DNA of 64,000 nucleotides from an uncultured Verrucomicrobia subdivision 3 bacterium (GCA_937890005.1 CALBZA010000028.1:1-64000); one strand, 5' to 3'. Shown: positions 1 through 9,504, counted from the stretch's first letter. A program made the numbers and translations. Notes: a model not told the origin generated them from the sequence alone.

Positions 1-107
1 ACCTAGCCCTCTGTTTGATGCTCGACGAATTTACAGAAAAAAATTTGCGCCGCCGAGAGGTCCCGCGCCGGTGGAACGTCCGGACATCACTGTCCGGGTT
101 GTTCAAA

Positions 108-248
108 CTATTTCGTGCCGTCCTGGATGCTTTCAGCAGCATCTTCCATGTCTTCGCCGAAGCCATGCGCTGTCTTGCAGCCTGTGAAAGCGGCCATGCT
201 TGCGACCAACAGCATCAGGCACATGATCGTTTTGGTGAATGTTTTCAT
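108..248 (-). CDS. Entericidin-like small lipoprotein, 46 aa
   Basis: A 46-residue protein with a charged start (MKTFTKTIM), a hydrophobic stretch and a lipobox ending in TGC at about residue 21, followed by a short acidic tail. This is the layout of entericidin EcnA/EcnB-type peptides (small membrane lipoproteins linked to stress or envelope lysis). The ATG at 248 is preceded by an AAAGGAAA ribosome site; a longer reading upstream in the same frame has no support. It precedes another small membrane protein gene on the same strand. Family assignment is from composition and length; the function here is not established. Confidence 0.8.
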   Translation of the reverse strand: MKTFTKTIMCLMLLVASMAAFTGCKTAHGFGEDMEDAAESIQDGTK

Positions 249-295
249 TTTTCCTTTCTGTTTGGTTGAGGTTGAGGCGATCCATCGGACCCAGT

Positions 296-454
296 TCATA
301 TTCTTCCCAACAGCGCCAGAATGATGACGACGACGAGGAGCAACCCAACAATTCCGCCCGGGGCGTAACCCCATCCGGAACTGTAGCCCCACGTTGGCAG
401 CACTCCGATTAACGCCAGTATCAGAAGAATCACCAGAATTGTTCCAAGGCTCAT
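296..454 (-). CDS. DUF3309-type small membrane protein, 52 aa
   Basis: Starts MSLGTILVILLILALIGVLP, then a Trp/Gly/Tyr-rich middle and a second hydrophobic segment ending LLGRI. This matches the DUF3309 pattern of two transmembrane helices joined by a WGY-rich loop. I place the start at the ATG at 454 because the family begins there and a GAAAGAAG ribosome site lies just upstream; the in-frame extension to 514 is charged and unlike the family. Function unknown; such genes are often stress-related (family knowledge). Confidence 0.82.
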   Translation of the reverse strand: MSLGTILVILLILALIGVLPTWGYSSGWGYAPGGIVGLLLVVVIILALLGRI

Positions 455-514
455 AACTTCTTTCTTTCGTTTTTCGATTCGCTTTTGAGCTTCTCTGCCA
501 ACCTGATTCACCAT

Positions 515-760
515 AGTTCGAACACTCTATTTCTCCATAGGGTCTGTTGCCCAAAACCCCTGTAAAATCAGGGTAGAACGCACTTTTCCACATGGACCTG
601 GAGCGCATTCCTCCCATGCAAATGAGAATAAAAAGGAGATCAACGCCGCCGCTGAAAACGAAGTTCCGATCAAACCAAAATCGGACCATTCAATCGCCTG
701 CGTCGTTTAAAACATAAAACCATCAAACGAACCGGAAGAATCAGAGATCCAATCCCTGCC
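515..760. other. Intergenic region with no recognised gene
   Basis: Short open frames here have no ribosome site, family resemblance or coding-like composition. I see no terminator or RNA gene. Confidence 0.5.
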
Positions 761-2158
761 TCACCTATCCTGCGCCGGACGAAGTCGCGGATCGTCGAGA
801 TCAAGTCGATACAGCATCTGGTTGTAATCGTATCGAGGCGTCGGTTGAGGACGATCGGCGAACGTTTGCGAATAGGTGCCTTCAAAGAGCAGCACCGGTG
901 AATTTGTCGGAGTGAGTTCCGGGTGCAGGCACGGGTTGTAGAATGTGTAATTGTCGTGTGACAAAACTTTGATCGCTCTGCCCCACGGCCCCATTGGCGA
1001 ATCCGCTTCCGCATACCAGACTTCACCAAGGTGCGACGGCTTGCCGCCGAACTGGACGAACACAGTCACCCAACGTTTTCGCCATGCATTCCACGCAATC
1101 GAACCCGAGTGCGGCACGACAGGCTGATGATCTGACGCGGAGACAAGATTCTTCTGCGGTTGAAGCGTTTCCCATTGAGACGGATCCTGCCAGGCTTCAA
1201 ACGTCGCCGGACAGCGAAGGGCCGGAAACGGATCGCCGAAGAGCAGCCATTCCTTTCCGCGTTCATCTTTCCAAAACACCGGATGTCCTTCGGGACACAA
1301 CGGTGGTTTGGGCGAGGACGCCGATTTCTCCCAAATCACACGCAACAATTCGAATTTGTTCGATTCATCGTTCCAGACGCACAAGCCCTTCTGATACGGC
1401 TCGAGAAAGCCGCGGATCTTGGAAAACACAGTAACCAGTCGCGACACGCCATTCGAGTCCGGCACACTCACGCATCCTGAAATCCAGGTCGGTCCGTCAC
1501 CGGGCATCGGCGCGACGCCACGCGGTCGGCGATTCGTATCAACGAAGAAATCAAACGACAACTGCACTGGCGGCTCGAAGTTCGCCAAAGGGTTCAGAGA
1601 GGTTGTTGCACCCGAGCAATCGAATATCCCAAGCGGATAATTCGCAAATCCGGTATCGCCCCAAAACCAATACAGCCTGCCACGATGGAGCGCGCTCTGT
1701 ATCGTGTCGCATCCCATCACGCCCGTCTCCGCGGCGTCAAAACGATTGTCACCAAGTTTCCGACTTTCCGCGAACAACCCGCCGCCGGTAATCCTGCCCA
1801 GTCTTCGCGCGATGATCGCGCGATCCACCTCCACACGTAGCGTCTTGCCCGGCTCGGGTTTCAATCGCACGCCGCGATAACCGAAGCCGTCCTTCGGCAC
1901 TTCATACCCATGGCCGATCACATCGAACCAGATTTCCCGTCCCATCAGCTCCGGCGCATCCAAGGCGATCGCGCCCGCGTTGTCAGAAATAAACCGCATC
2001 AAATGCGTTGTGCGCAGTTCCACGAGTGGCACCGGCCAGCCCGTGCCTTTCTCCATAACTTCAATCCGGCATGGCTCCGTCGCGACTGTTCCGTTCCCAT
2101 TCAACCCAAAGGCCGCAACAACGATCAAAGAACAAACCAGCGATCGGAATCTATTCAT
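761..2158 (-). CDS. Secreted beta-propeller-like (glycosidase-fold) protein
   Basis: 465 aa with an N-terminal Sec signal (about residues 1-26). An N-terminal beta-rich region of about 110 residues precedes repeated WFWGDTG-, WLLFGD- and WVTVFVQFGG-like stretches in the second half, the spacing expected of a five-bladed propeller as in GH43/GH62/GH130-like or DUF4185-like proteins. No catalytic triad can be assigned by eye. The protein probably acts outside the cytoplasm on a carbohydrate or glycoconjugate. It is followed, on the same strand to its right, by a Tat-exported oxidoreductase, a pairing often seen in sugar-utilisation loci of this phylum. Function is inference. Confidence 0.6.
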   Translation of the reverse strand: MNRFRSLVCSLIVVAAFGLNGNGTVATEPCRIEVMEKGTGWPVPLVELRTTHLMRFISDNAGAIALDAPELMGREIWFDVIGHGYEVPKDGFGYRGVRLKPEPGKTLRVEVDRAIIARRLGRITGGGLFAESRKLGDNRFDAAETGVMGCDTIQSALHRGRLYWFWGDTGFANYPLGIFDCSGATTSLNPLANFEPPVQLSFDFFVDTNRRPRGVAPMPGDGPTWISGCVSVPDSNGVSRLVTVFSKIRGFLEPYQKGLCVWNDESNKFELLRVIWEKSASSPKPPLCPEGHPVFWKDERGKEWLLFGDPFPALRCPATFEAWQDPSQWETLQPQKNLVSASDHQPVVPHSGSIAWNAWRKRWVTVFVQFGGKPSHLGEVWYAEADSPMGPWGRAIKVLSHDNYTFYNPCLHPELTPTNSPVLLFEGTYSQTFADRPQPTPRYDYNQMLYRLDLDDPRLRPAQDR

Positions 2159-2316
2159 ATGTCGAGTTTAAGATCTGCCGGAACGGTCCATTTAGAACAA
2201 CGAGACGAAGAAACAACTTCGCCTGTTCGGACACCGGCAGATTTCCTTGATACTTCGTTCTGAGATCAAATGCGCGTGGCATGAAGTGGCCACGCGAAGA
2301 CTCACCGAATATCGGA

Positions 2317-3669
2317 TCAAACCTTCCACGGCGCACGATAGTCGCGCGTCAGCCACGTCGAGTCGCCATTTCCGTCTGCAAAGGTGAGCTGATCCGGATT
2401 CCAATCCAGTTTCCTGCCGTGACGATAGGCAAGGTTCATCAGATGACAGCAAATGACACTGCGTCCGCCAATCTCGGCATGGGCGATCGGTTGCTGACGC
2501 GATCTGACGCACGCAAGGAAATCGACCACATGATTTCGGCTGACGTAAAGTTTGATCTTCGCGTCCTGAAGCAGCTCGCGTTGAGCCTTCTGAACTTCCC
2601 GCCCGATGCTGGTTTCTTCATTTGGGAGACCTTCACATCTGGCTATCTCCCTGCCCTCGCGCTCGACAATCAGCTTGCCGCGATTCACGCGAACGCGTCC
2701 TTCGCTGCCAATGAAATCAACCCCAAAACCATTCATATGAGTCACCGAAACTCCGTTTGCATAAACCAGCTTCGCCCCAGATCGATCATCCGGATTTTCG
2801 GGAGGAACCACGTGCACCGGCCCGCTGTCGTCCATTCCCAATCCCCACTGCGCGATGTCGAGATGATGCGCGCCCCAGTCAGTCACCTTGCCTCCGCCGT
2901 ATTCGGAATAATTGCGCCACGCCGGATAATGATTGTGCATGCCGCGTGGACTGAGATCGGAATGATAGGACCGTAAAGGAGCCGGTCCGAGCCACAGATC
3001 CCAGTCGAGACCGGGTTCAAGAGTCTCCTCGGGAAGATCGCATGGAACCGGGGGCGGTCCGAACGAGCACACTACCGATCGAATTTTTCCAATCGCGCCA
3101 TTGCGCACCAGCTCGCAGGCCACGCGAAACTCACTGCTCGAACGCTGCATGGAACCGGTCTGCAATACCCGGGCTGTTTCCTTGACGGCCTTCATCACAG
3201 CGACCGCTTCATGAATCGTTTGCGTCAGCGGCTTTTCACAATAGACATCCTTGCCAGAACGCAATGCTGCCAGGGTGATGATCGCATGCCAGTGATCCGG
3301 CGTGGCGATGCAGACCACGTCAATGTCCTTCCTTGCGATCAGTTCGCGAAAATCATTGTAAGCAGCACAGCCGGAACCTGAGCTCGTCGATGTCTCCGCG
3401 TAATGCTCATCAACCGTCCGTTTGGCATTTTCGCGACGGGTGGTGTCCACGTCACAGACCGCCACGACACGCGTGTTGTCCTGGTGAAGAAAAGCGCCAA
3501 GCAGTCCGCGCGAATGCCTCCCCATTCCAATGAACCCAATGGCCAATCGACTGTTCGGTTTCGTTTCAGCGCCCCAAACATTGGCGGGGATGAGCAGCGG
3601 AGCACTGAAAATCCCCGCTCCAGTGAGGGCGGTTGTTCTGATGAAGCTGCGCCGGGTTCGATGAGTCAT
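2317..3669 (-). CDS. Tat-exported Gfo/Idh/MocA family oxidoreductase
   Basis: 450 aa. A twin-arginine leader (RRSFIRTTALTGAGIF) is followed by an NAD(P)-binding Rossmann start (AIGFIGMGRHSRG) at about residues 43-56, the family-typical CEKPLTQ motif (EKP) near residue 145, and a C-terminal GFO_IDH_MocA substrate domain. These enzymes carry out pyranose or inositol dehydrogenation with a tightly bound cofactor. The Tat signal implies folding and cofactor loading before export, typical of the planctomycete/verrucomicrobial periplasmic branch. The ATG at 3669 opens directly on the Tat motif. Substrate cannot be told from sequence. Confidence 0.9.
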   Translation of the reverse strand: MTHRTRRSFIRTTALTGAGIFSAPLLIPANVWGAETKPNSRLAIGFIGMGRHSRGLLGAFLHQDNTRVVAVCDVDTTRRENAKRTVDEHYAETSTSSGSGCAAYNDFRELIARKDIDVVCIATPDHWHAIITLAALRSGKDVYCEKPLTQTIHEAVAVMKAVKETARVLQTGSMQRSSSEFRVACELVRNGAIGKIRSVVCSFGPPPVPCDLPEETLEPGLDWDLWLGPAPLRSYHSDLSPRGMHNHYPAWRNYSEYGGGKVTDWGAHHLDIAQWGLGMDDSGPVHVVPPENPDDRSGAKLVYANGVSVTHMNGFGVDFIGSEGRVRVNRGKLIVEREGREIARCEGLPNEETSIGREVQKAQRELLQDAKIKLYVSRNHVVDFLACVRSRQQPIAHAEIGGRSVICCHLMNLAYRHGRKLDWNPDQLTFADGNGDSTWLTRDYRAPWKV

Positions 3670-3878
3670 ACGCTGTGAGAGACAACTTTGACAACAAGCG
3701 CGTTACAATTTCCGTGATCCGCTTCTTTACCTGGAACACGGTTTTCGCCCCGGTCTAATGTCCTGGTCCCGTGTTCCATTGAATTGAGATTCCCCTCTTC
3801 CCAAACTGTCCGACAGCGCTATTATCCGAACCATCCTGATCACTAAAACCGCCCTCACGGGCAGGCACTGTCATTTTT

Positions 3879-5537
3879 ATGAAACCAAAACAGATTATTT
3901 CATTGGCTTTGCTGACGTTGATCAATGTCCAGGTTCCCGGTGTGATGCACGCAGCCGAATCGGCGCGTGGAAAAGCTCCGATCTTCGACGGGCTTGGAAA
4001 GCACCATTATCCCATCACGACCACATCGAAAAAGGCGCAACGCTATTTCGACCAGGGATTGACGCTCTGCTATGGATTCAATCATCCCGAGGCGATCCGA
4101 TCCTTCCGCGCCGCGCTGCATCACGACCCGGAGTGTGCCATGGCGTATTGGGGAATCGCCTACGCCAGCGGCCCGCATGTGAATCGCCCCATGGAGCCCG
4201 AAGACAACACGCGCGCCTGGGAGGCAATACAAAAGGCGCTCGCCCTGAAATCGAAGCTTACTGAACTTGAAAAGGCGATGATCGATGCGATGGCGACCCG
4301 CTACATCGAAGAATTCAAGCCGGACCGCGCTGACCTCGACAAGGCGTTCGCTGTCGCGATGCGTGACGTGACCCGCAGATTTCCCGATGACATGGATGCC
4401 CAGACCATTTTTGCGGAAGCGCTGATGGACACGATGCCGTGGGATTACTGGTTGAAGGACCGGTCGCCGAAACCCGAGACTGAAGAAGCGTTTGCCGCGT
4501 TGCGCACCGTCCTGAAGCGGAATCCCGATCATCCCGGAGCCACGCATTACTACATCCACGCCGTTGAAGCGGGACCGAACCCGGAACTTGGTCTTCCCAG
4601 CGCCGACCGCCTGATGCACATCGCCCCTCAGGCAGGCCACCTGGTGCACATGCCATCCCACATCTACATGCGAGTCGGGCAGTATGAGGATGCGGAAATT
4701 GCAAACATCAAAGCTGTGAAGGCGGACCGAAGTTACATTCGCAGCTGTGCCGCTCAGGGTTTTTATCCCGGTGTTTACTATCCGCATAATGAGCATTTCC
4801 TCTGGTATGCCCAACTCTTCCAGGGGCGAAGCGCCGATGCCTTGAAAACCGCCAACAAGACAGCCCAGATTGCGCCTGATAATTACTGCGGGCCAAACAA
4901 AGCCCTTGAAGCTCCGCGTTTGCGTCATCTGCCATGGCTTACGCAGGCGCGTTTTGGTCGCTGGAACGAAGTGCTCTCCGTTCCCAAACCGGCCGCGACG
5001 AATGACTTCCTGATTGATCGCGCCATGTGGCATTTCGTGCGCGGCCTTGCGCTGGTCGCACAGAGCAACTCCCAGACTGCGGCTATCGAATCGGCCGAAC
5101 TGACACGACTCGTCGGAAGTGAAGAAGCCAAACAACTGGATGCGCCAACATTTCCTGCGATCGGAATTCTCACTGTCGCGCAACACTGGCTGGCGGCGCG
5201 CGTTGCCGACGCTGAAGGCAAAACGGATGAAGCCATCGAACATTTCAAAAAAGCAGTCGCTGCCGAAGATGCCCTGCCTTACATGGAACCGGCATTCTGG
5301 CCGATACCGGTGAGGCCTGCCTTGGGAGCGCTGTATTTGAAGTCGGGCCGCCATGAAGAGGCAGAGAAAACTTTCCGTGAAGATCTTTCACTCTGGCCAC
5401 GAAACATCTGGGGCCTGTATGGATTGAAGGAATCTCTTCTCAGGCAGGGACGTTCAGAATCGGCGGAGATTGTTGGACTCGAGTTCGAGCGAGCTTCAAA
5501 GCGTGCCGACGTAAAAGTGAAACTGGAATGGTTCTGA
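3879..5537 (+). CDS. Secreted TPR-repeat protein, 552 aa
   Basis: Has a Sec signal (about residues 1-26, ending MHAAES) followed by tetratricopeptide-like helical pairs: a first block around residues 50-110 (AQRYFDQGLTLCYGFNHPEA, AMAYWGIAYASG), a central segment rich in His/Tyr (THYYIHAVEAGP, HLVHMPSHIYMRVG), and C-terminal TPRs (ALGALYLKSGRHEEAEKTF). Related proteins occur widely as periplasmic TPR proteins of unknown role. The conserved HMPSHIY and PHNEHF stretches could bind a metal or cofactor; this is inference. It stands alone, divergent from the oxidoreductase gene at its left. Confidence 0.75.
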   Translation: MKPKQIISLALLTLINVQVPGVMHAAESARGKAPIFDGLGKHHYPITTTSKKAQRYFDQGLTLCYGFNHPEAIRSFRAALHHDPECAMAYWGIAYASGPHVNRPMEPEDNTRAWEAIQKALALKSKLTELEKAMIDAMATRYIEEFKPDRADLDKAFAVAMRDVTRRFPDDMDAQTIFAEALMDTMPWDYWLKDRSPKPETEEAFAALRTVLKRNPDHPGATHYYIHAVEAGPNPELGLPSADRLMHIAPQAGHLVHMPSHIYMRVGQYEDAEIANIKAVKADRSYIRSCAAQGFYPGVYYPHNEHFLWYAQLFQGRSADALKTANKTAQIAPDNYCGPNKALEAPRLRHLPWLTQARFGRWNEVLSVPKPAATNDFLIDRAMWHFVRGLALVAQSNSQTAAIESAELTRLVGSEEAKQLDAPTFPAIGILTVAQHWLAARVADAEGKTDEAIEHFKKAVAAEDALPYMEPAFWPIPVRPALGALYLKSGRHEEAEKTFREDLSLWPRNIWGLYGLKESLLRQGRSESAEIVGLEFERASKRADVKVKLEWF

Positions 5538-5661
5538 ACAAGAACAACGCTTCTTCAATCCGTTCACTTCGGAGATGCGGCATTGGCGAGAAAGTTGATT
5601 CCTATTCGCTCTCGTTCTCCGCAGTGATCGGAGCCTTCGGAATCTGTGAAGGCGTTAAAAA

Positions 5662-6058
5662 GGTTTTGGAAGGGCTGTAAGCCGAATTTTGTCTTCGTCC
5701 TGGCGGACGGAGAGAATCATTTGTCTCAGCAGCCAGTACCCGGAACCCGGCTGCTTTCGCAGCACCGGAGCGGGCAGCTCCAGGGTTCCCTATTTGGCCT
5801 TGCACCCGATGGGGTTTACCATGCCTCCTCGCTTGCGCTCGGAGCGGTGGGCTCTTACTCCACCTTTTCACCCTTACCGCCTTGAAACCAAGGCGGCGGT
5901 ATTTTCTCTGTGGCACTTTCCATGGTGACGCCTCGCGGCATCAGCCTCCGCGTGTATCGGTGACATGGTCACGGTTACGCGGCATCGCGCCCTGTGGTGT
6001 TCGGACTTTCCTCCTTTCCCGGAAACCGGGAAAAGCGATTCTCCGCCCTTCCAAAACC
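5662..6058 (-). ncRNA. rnpB: RNase P RNA, bacterial type A
   Basis: On the minus strand the 5' part contains the conserved GGAGGAAAGTCCGAACACC followed by an ACAGGGC block, and the 3' part contains AGACAAATGATT and ACAAAATTCGGCTTACAG, the diagnostic halves of the catalytic core (P4, CR I/CR V). The ends were set by a perfect 14-bp P1 helix between 6045-6058 and 5662-5675. A run of five T follows the 3' strand (5657-5661 read on the minus strand). It matures the 5' ends of tRNAs with RnpA protein. About 397 nt, normal for type A. Confidence 0.96.
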
Positions 6059-6082
6059 GAAGTGAATGTAGTCGTCGAAGCT

Positions 6083-6111
6083 GCCACTGACAAGAAACCC
6101 TCGACAGTGGC
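6083..6111 (-). terminator. Stem-loop between zinc-ribbon gene and rnpB
   Basis: Arms GCCACTG and CAGTGGC (7 bp) enclose a 15-nt loop just after the stop of the gene ending at 6129 and before rnpB. There is no clear T-run, so this may be a weak terminator, a processing site or a structural spacer. Confidence 0.4.
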
Positions 6112-6128
6112 AAAACAAAAGAACCGGC

Positions 6129-6857
6129 CTAGTCCGCAACGGCCAGATTCATGTCGCGCGTGTAGTAAAGAATGCGACCGCAATTTGTGCAGGTGACAAG
6201 TTCCTGCTGCGCCTGGCAGCTGACGATAATTTGCGTCGGAAGACGCATGTGGCATCCGCCGCAGACACCGTGCTGAACACCGACCACCACATTGTCACCC
6301 TTGCTTTTCAGGAGCCGTTCGTAGCGGCTGCGAACGGACTCTTCCACGGCGGTGGCAAGCTCTTCGCGATTCGCCTGCAAGGCGGCAAGTTCTTTCTTCA
6401 AATTCTCTTCGCGCGCATTCAGCTGTGCCACCTGATCGTCCATCAGCTTCTTTGCCTCGGCCGCAAGCTGTGTTGCTGCGGCAACTTCCTTTTGCGCGGC
6501 TTCCCCCTGCTCCATCAACGCAATCTCCTGATCCTCGATCTTGAAAATGGCTTCCTTGCACATCTCAATCTCGTGGGCGAGCGCACGATATTCCTCATTC
6601 TTTCGCGTTTGAAGCTGCTGGTTGGCGTATTTCTCGATCAGCTGCTTCTTGGCCTGCACTTCGAGCTCCAGATCTTTGCGGCGGGATTCCAGTTCCTTGA
6701 CCTTCAGCTTCGCGTTGTCGAGCGCAGTCTGGGCGCCCGATGACTTCGACTTCAGCGCCTGCCGTTCAGGACCGATGTGATCCAACTCGGTTTTGACCCG
6801 GGAAATTTTTTTGTCGCGGTCCTGAAGAATCAGCAGTTTTTCAATCGTCTCGAACAT
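6129..6857 (-). CDS. Zinc-ribbon coiled-coil protein (DUF164/zf-RING_7 type)
   Basis: 242 aa. Residues about 5-185 form a long heptad-rich coiled coil (FETIEKLLILQDRDKKIS at the start), and the C-terminus has a four-cysteine ribbon: CGGC followed by HMRLP, and CTNC followed by GRILYY. This is the CT398/HP0958-like family, whose members act as coiled-coil hairpins with a zinc knuckle; the Helicobacter protein stabilises RpoN and binds flagellin mRNA, but that role does not transfer automatically. The gene lies immediately upstream of rnpB on the same strand. Start is the first ATG, at the family's usual MFE position. Confidence 0.88.
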   Translation of the reverse strand: MFETIEKLLILQDRDKKISRVKTELDHIGPERQALKSKSSGAQTALDNAKLKVKELESRRKDLELEVQAKKQLIEKYANQQLQTRKNEEYRALAHEIEMCKEAIFKIEDQEIALMEQGEAAQKEVAAATQLAAEAKKLMDDQVAQLNAREENLKKELAALQANREELATAVEESVRSRYERLLKSKGDNVVVGVQHGVCGGCHMRLPTQIIVSCQAQQELVTCTNCGRILYYTRDMNLAVAD

Positions 6858-7005
6858 TTTGTCCTTAGTCTGGAGTGTTATTGGACGGTAGGAGCTTATC
6901 CGTGCAAAAAGGGCAAGTCAATGCACGCATCCTCCCGGACAAAATTCGACTTTTTCAGGAAATCGGATGAGCCCGAATGACGTGCGGGCAGGAACCGATG
7001 GCGTG

Positions 7006-7926
7006 TCAGCGGCCCTCGTTCATTTTCTCGCGAACGGTGTCGATCCGTTTCTGAACACTTTCCGGATTCGGAGAAAATACTTTGAGCTGTTCGAGATACT
7101 TCAATACGACATCCCAACGCTCCTCCTTCATCTCCAGTTCAATAAGACCGCGCAAAATTTTGCTCACAACCGTGGTATCCGGTTTCTCCTTCATTCCCTC
7201 GGATTCAACCCATCGACGAAGTGCTGCATGCCACAGGTTTCGAGCCCGCACAAAGTCCTTGCGGCTTTCAAACTGCAGCCACGCCAGTTCATTCAAGAGA
7301 TCGGGATTCTGAGGATTGCTCCTGAGCCCTGATCGAATGAACTGTTCCGCCTCTTCAGGTTTTCCAAGCCGCCGCAGCCAGTAGGCCGCGACCGTGTACG
7401 ATTCAATGCTGCTGCGATCCACCTCTGCCGAAAGTCTCAGCCAGGGCAACATCTCACGCTCCTCGCCCGCCTCGAGATGGACATGCTTGTTCGCCCGGAA
7501 ATGTTTTCCAAACCGCTCAATCCAGTCCGAGCCATTCGCGTCTGAATGACCGCCTTCATGATCGTGGTCTCCGTGAGAATGAGTCGGATCGGTGCAATGC
7601 TCGGCGTCGTGCTCGTGTTCGGAATGATCGTGATGATCGGCTTCTTCCGGATGTGAATCATCATCGTCGGCGGCTTCCGCCATGTGATTTTCTTCGACGC
7701 GCTGCGATTCAAAAATCGATGGATAATTTCCACGATGAAAATAGGCGTCCGCCTTGGCGATGAATGAATTCGCGATCAGAGTGCGTCCTTCGCCGAAGAT
7801 CATTGCCAATGTGCTGTCCGAGCGAGCCGCATCCTTCGTCATCCCCCCGCGCCACAGTTCCATCGTCACCGCGAGGGAAAAGCACGCGACAAACAGGAAT
7901 GCAGCAAAAAGGATCTGCTTGCGCAT
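7006..7926 (-). CDS. Membrane-anchored TPR protein with His-rich insert
   Basis: 306 aa. An N-terminal hydrophobic segment (residues 4-22) is followed by a His/Asp/Glu-rich low-complexity region at about residues 81-127 with many HDH, HEHD and HGDHDH patches and one Cys, then TPR-like helices (LSAEVDRSSIESYTVAAYWL, LDVVLKYLEQL-like) to the end. The ATG at 7926 follows the stop of the ABC permease gene by one base, so it is the third gene of an ABC-2 operon. The His-rich segment looks metal-binding (inference). It may be an accessory or periplasmic scaffold of the transporter; no known family function. Confidence 0.75.
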   Translation of the reverse strand: MRKQILFAAFLFVACFSLAVTMELWRGGMTKDAARSDSTLAMIFGEGRTLIANSFIAKADAYFHRGNYPSIFESQRVEENHMAEAADDDDSHPEEADHHDHSEHEHDAEHCTDPTHSHGDHDHEGGHSDANGSDWIERFGKHFRANKHVHLEAGEEREMLPWLRLSAEVDRSSIESYTVAAYWLRRLGKPEEAEQFIRSGLRSNPQNPDLLNELAWLQFESRKDFVRARNLWHAALRRWVESEGMKEKPDTTVVSKILRGLIELEMKEERWDVVLKYLEQLKVFSPNPESVQKRIDTVREKMNEGR

Positions 7927-7927
7927 A

Positions 7928-8704
7928 TCAGTTCAATGCCTTCCTCCGGAACGCAACGCAGGCTGCCAGCAGAAAAATCGCGAGATAAGCCCAGCCATAC
8001 GCGGTGGCCGCTCCGACATACTTCCAATCCACAGGCGGCCAGCCATGAACGATTCGATTTCTGAAATCGAAGAACTCCAGATGCGGGATCGCGAAGTAGA
8101 GCGCCGAAAGAATGCTTCCGGACGGTTCCGTCATCTTTGCGGCAACCTTGTTCAGATACGGTCCGACAAACAATATTCCTGTTGTCACGACAAACATGAT
8201 CGTCACGTTCGCTGCCGGCGTGGTGAGCACGATCGAGCCGAGCAGCGTCATGGCAATCACGATCCCAAGCATCTGCCAGTGCATCCAAAGCGCCTGAACA
8301 TAATTCACGGCCGGAAAGGCGTGCTCCTTCGAAGCACTCACGATCGCAAAGAAAACATACAGCACCAGCAACGCAATTCCTGACGCCAGCCAGCAACCTG
8401 CGAACTTCCCCAACAGCACCTGCGTCCGGCTGATCGGTTTCGCCAGAAGAGGAAAAATGGTCCGGCTTTCCCGTTCCGCCGGAATCTGTCGCGCGGTGGT
8501 CGTCACCGCCACCACCAGCGCCGAAAGCCAGATCAGTGAAAGGCAGACTTCCTTGAGAAATCGGGCGATGCGTTCATCGTCGAAAAACCGGAGCGATCCC
8601 GCCAGGCCCGTGATGAGCACCGTCAGGATGAAAAGGACATAAAAGTCCTTCCTGCGATACAGCTCCTTGATGACAACATTTGCGACTGCAAGAATCTTGT
8701 TCAT
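7928..8704 (-). CDS. ABC-2 type transporter permease
   Basis: 258 aa with about six membrane segments; the N-terminus (VIKELYRRKDFYVLFILTVL) and the segment RESRTIFPLLAKPISRTQVL with its ERESRT patch are typical of ABC-2/NosY-type permeases. I start at the ATG at 8704, which sits next to the ATPase stop (8706), rather than the upstream in-frame ATG at 8737 inside the ATPase. It pairs with the ATPase 8706-9461 to form an exporter; the substrate is unknown. The fold and gene pairing resemble NosF-NosY and gliding-type exporters. Confidence 0.85.
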   Translation of the reverse strand: MNKILAVANVVIKELYRRKDFYVLFILTVLITGLAGSLRFFDDERIARFLKEVCLSLIWLSALVVAVTTTARQIPAERESRTIFPLLAKPISRTQVLLGKFAGCWLASGIALLVLYVFFAIVSASKEHAFPAVNYVQALWMHWQMLGIVIAMTLLGSIVLTTPAANVTIMFVVTTGILFVGPYLNKVAAKMTEPSGSILSALYFAIPHLEFFDFRNRIVHGWPPVDWKYVGAATAYGWAYLAIFLLAACVAFRRKALN

Positions 8705-8705
8705 A

Positions 8706-9461
8706 TCAAGCCGGTGCCTGGGCACTGTAACCGACAATCTTCAGGAAAATCTGTTCGAGACTGGTCTGGTATTGGGCAAGAAGATCCGAGACCCGTCCTT
8801 CCATTTTCAGCTCACCGTTGTGGAGAATCGCAACACGATCACAAACGGTTTCCACTTCTCCAAGCTCGTGGGAGGAAAAGAAAACGGTTTTGCCTTCGTC
8901 CTTCAGCCGTTGAATGATCTCGCGGACTTTCATGCGGCCCAATGGATCGAGTCCGCTGGTTGGCTCATCCAGGAGCAGTAGATCAGGATTGTTGATAAGG
9001 GCCTGTGCAATGCCTGCCCGCTGCTGCATGCCTTTTGAATACGTGCGAATGGGGCGCTTGCGAGCATGCTCCAACTCCACCAACTTCAAAAGCTGGTCGA
9101 TCCGTTTTTCCGTTTCGCTTCTGGGGAGATCGAAAATTCTGGCGTAAAAACGCAACAGCTCTTCAGCCGTCAGGAATTTGTAGTAATACGTCAGCTCAGG
9201 GAGATAACCGATGCGCTGACGTGCGATCGGGTTTTTGACGCTGACGTCGAACAGGAACGCGTCGCCGGCTGTGGGATTCACATAGCCGAGCAGAACGTTC
9301 ATTGTGGTGGTTTTCCCGGCGCCGTTTGGGCCGAGAAACCCGAAAACCTCGCCAGCGTTGACGGTGAGATTCAATTCCTTCAAGGCAAGCTTCGTTTCAG
9401 CCCTCAGTTCACGACTGCGATATTCAACACGGAGCTTTTCAGTTCTAAGAATGGCACCCAT
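8706..9461 (-). CDS. ABC transporter ATP-binding protein
   Basis: 251 aa from the ATG at 9461 (MGAILRTEKLRVEYRSREL). All motifs are present: Walker A GPNGAGKTTT, Q-loop region YLPELTYYYKFLTAEELL, signature YSKGMQQR, Walker B LLLLDEPTSGLDP and the switch His in FFSSHELGEVE. The sequence MKVREIIQRLKDEG is typical of CcmA/NosF-type exporters. It energises the permease encoded next. An upstream in-frame ATG at 9605 would run through the pilin terminator and is rejected. Confidence 0.93.
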   Translation of the reverse strand: MGAILRTEKLRVEYRSRELRAETKLALKELNLTVNAGEVFGFLGPNGAGKTTTMNVLLGYVNPTAGDAFLFDVSVKNPIARQRIGYLPELTYYYKFLTAEELLRFYARIFDLPRSETEKRIDQLLKLVELEHARKRPIRTYSKGMQQRAGIAQALINNPDLLLLDEPTSGLDPLGRMKVREIIQRLKDEGKTVFFSSHELGEVETVCDRVAILHNGELKMEGRVSDLLAQYQTSLEQIFLKIVGYSAQAPA

Positions 9462-9504
9462 GAATTCTGTTCCAGCTTTGTCGAAAACGTTTTGACCGAG
9501 AAAC

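Noticed and set aside
3900..5354. Minus-strand frame of about 484 codons
   Set aside because: Antisense to the secreted TPR gene; no ribosome site or motif.
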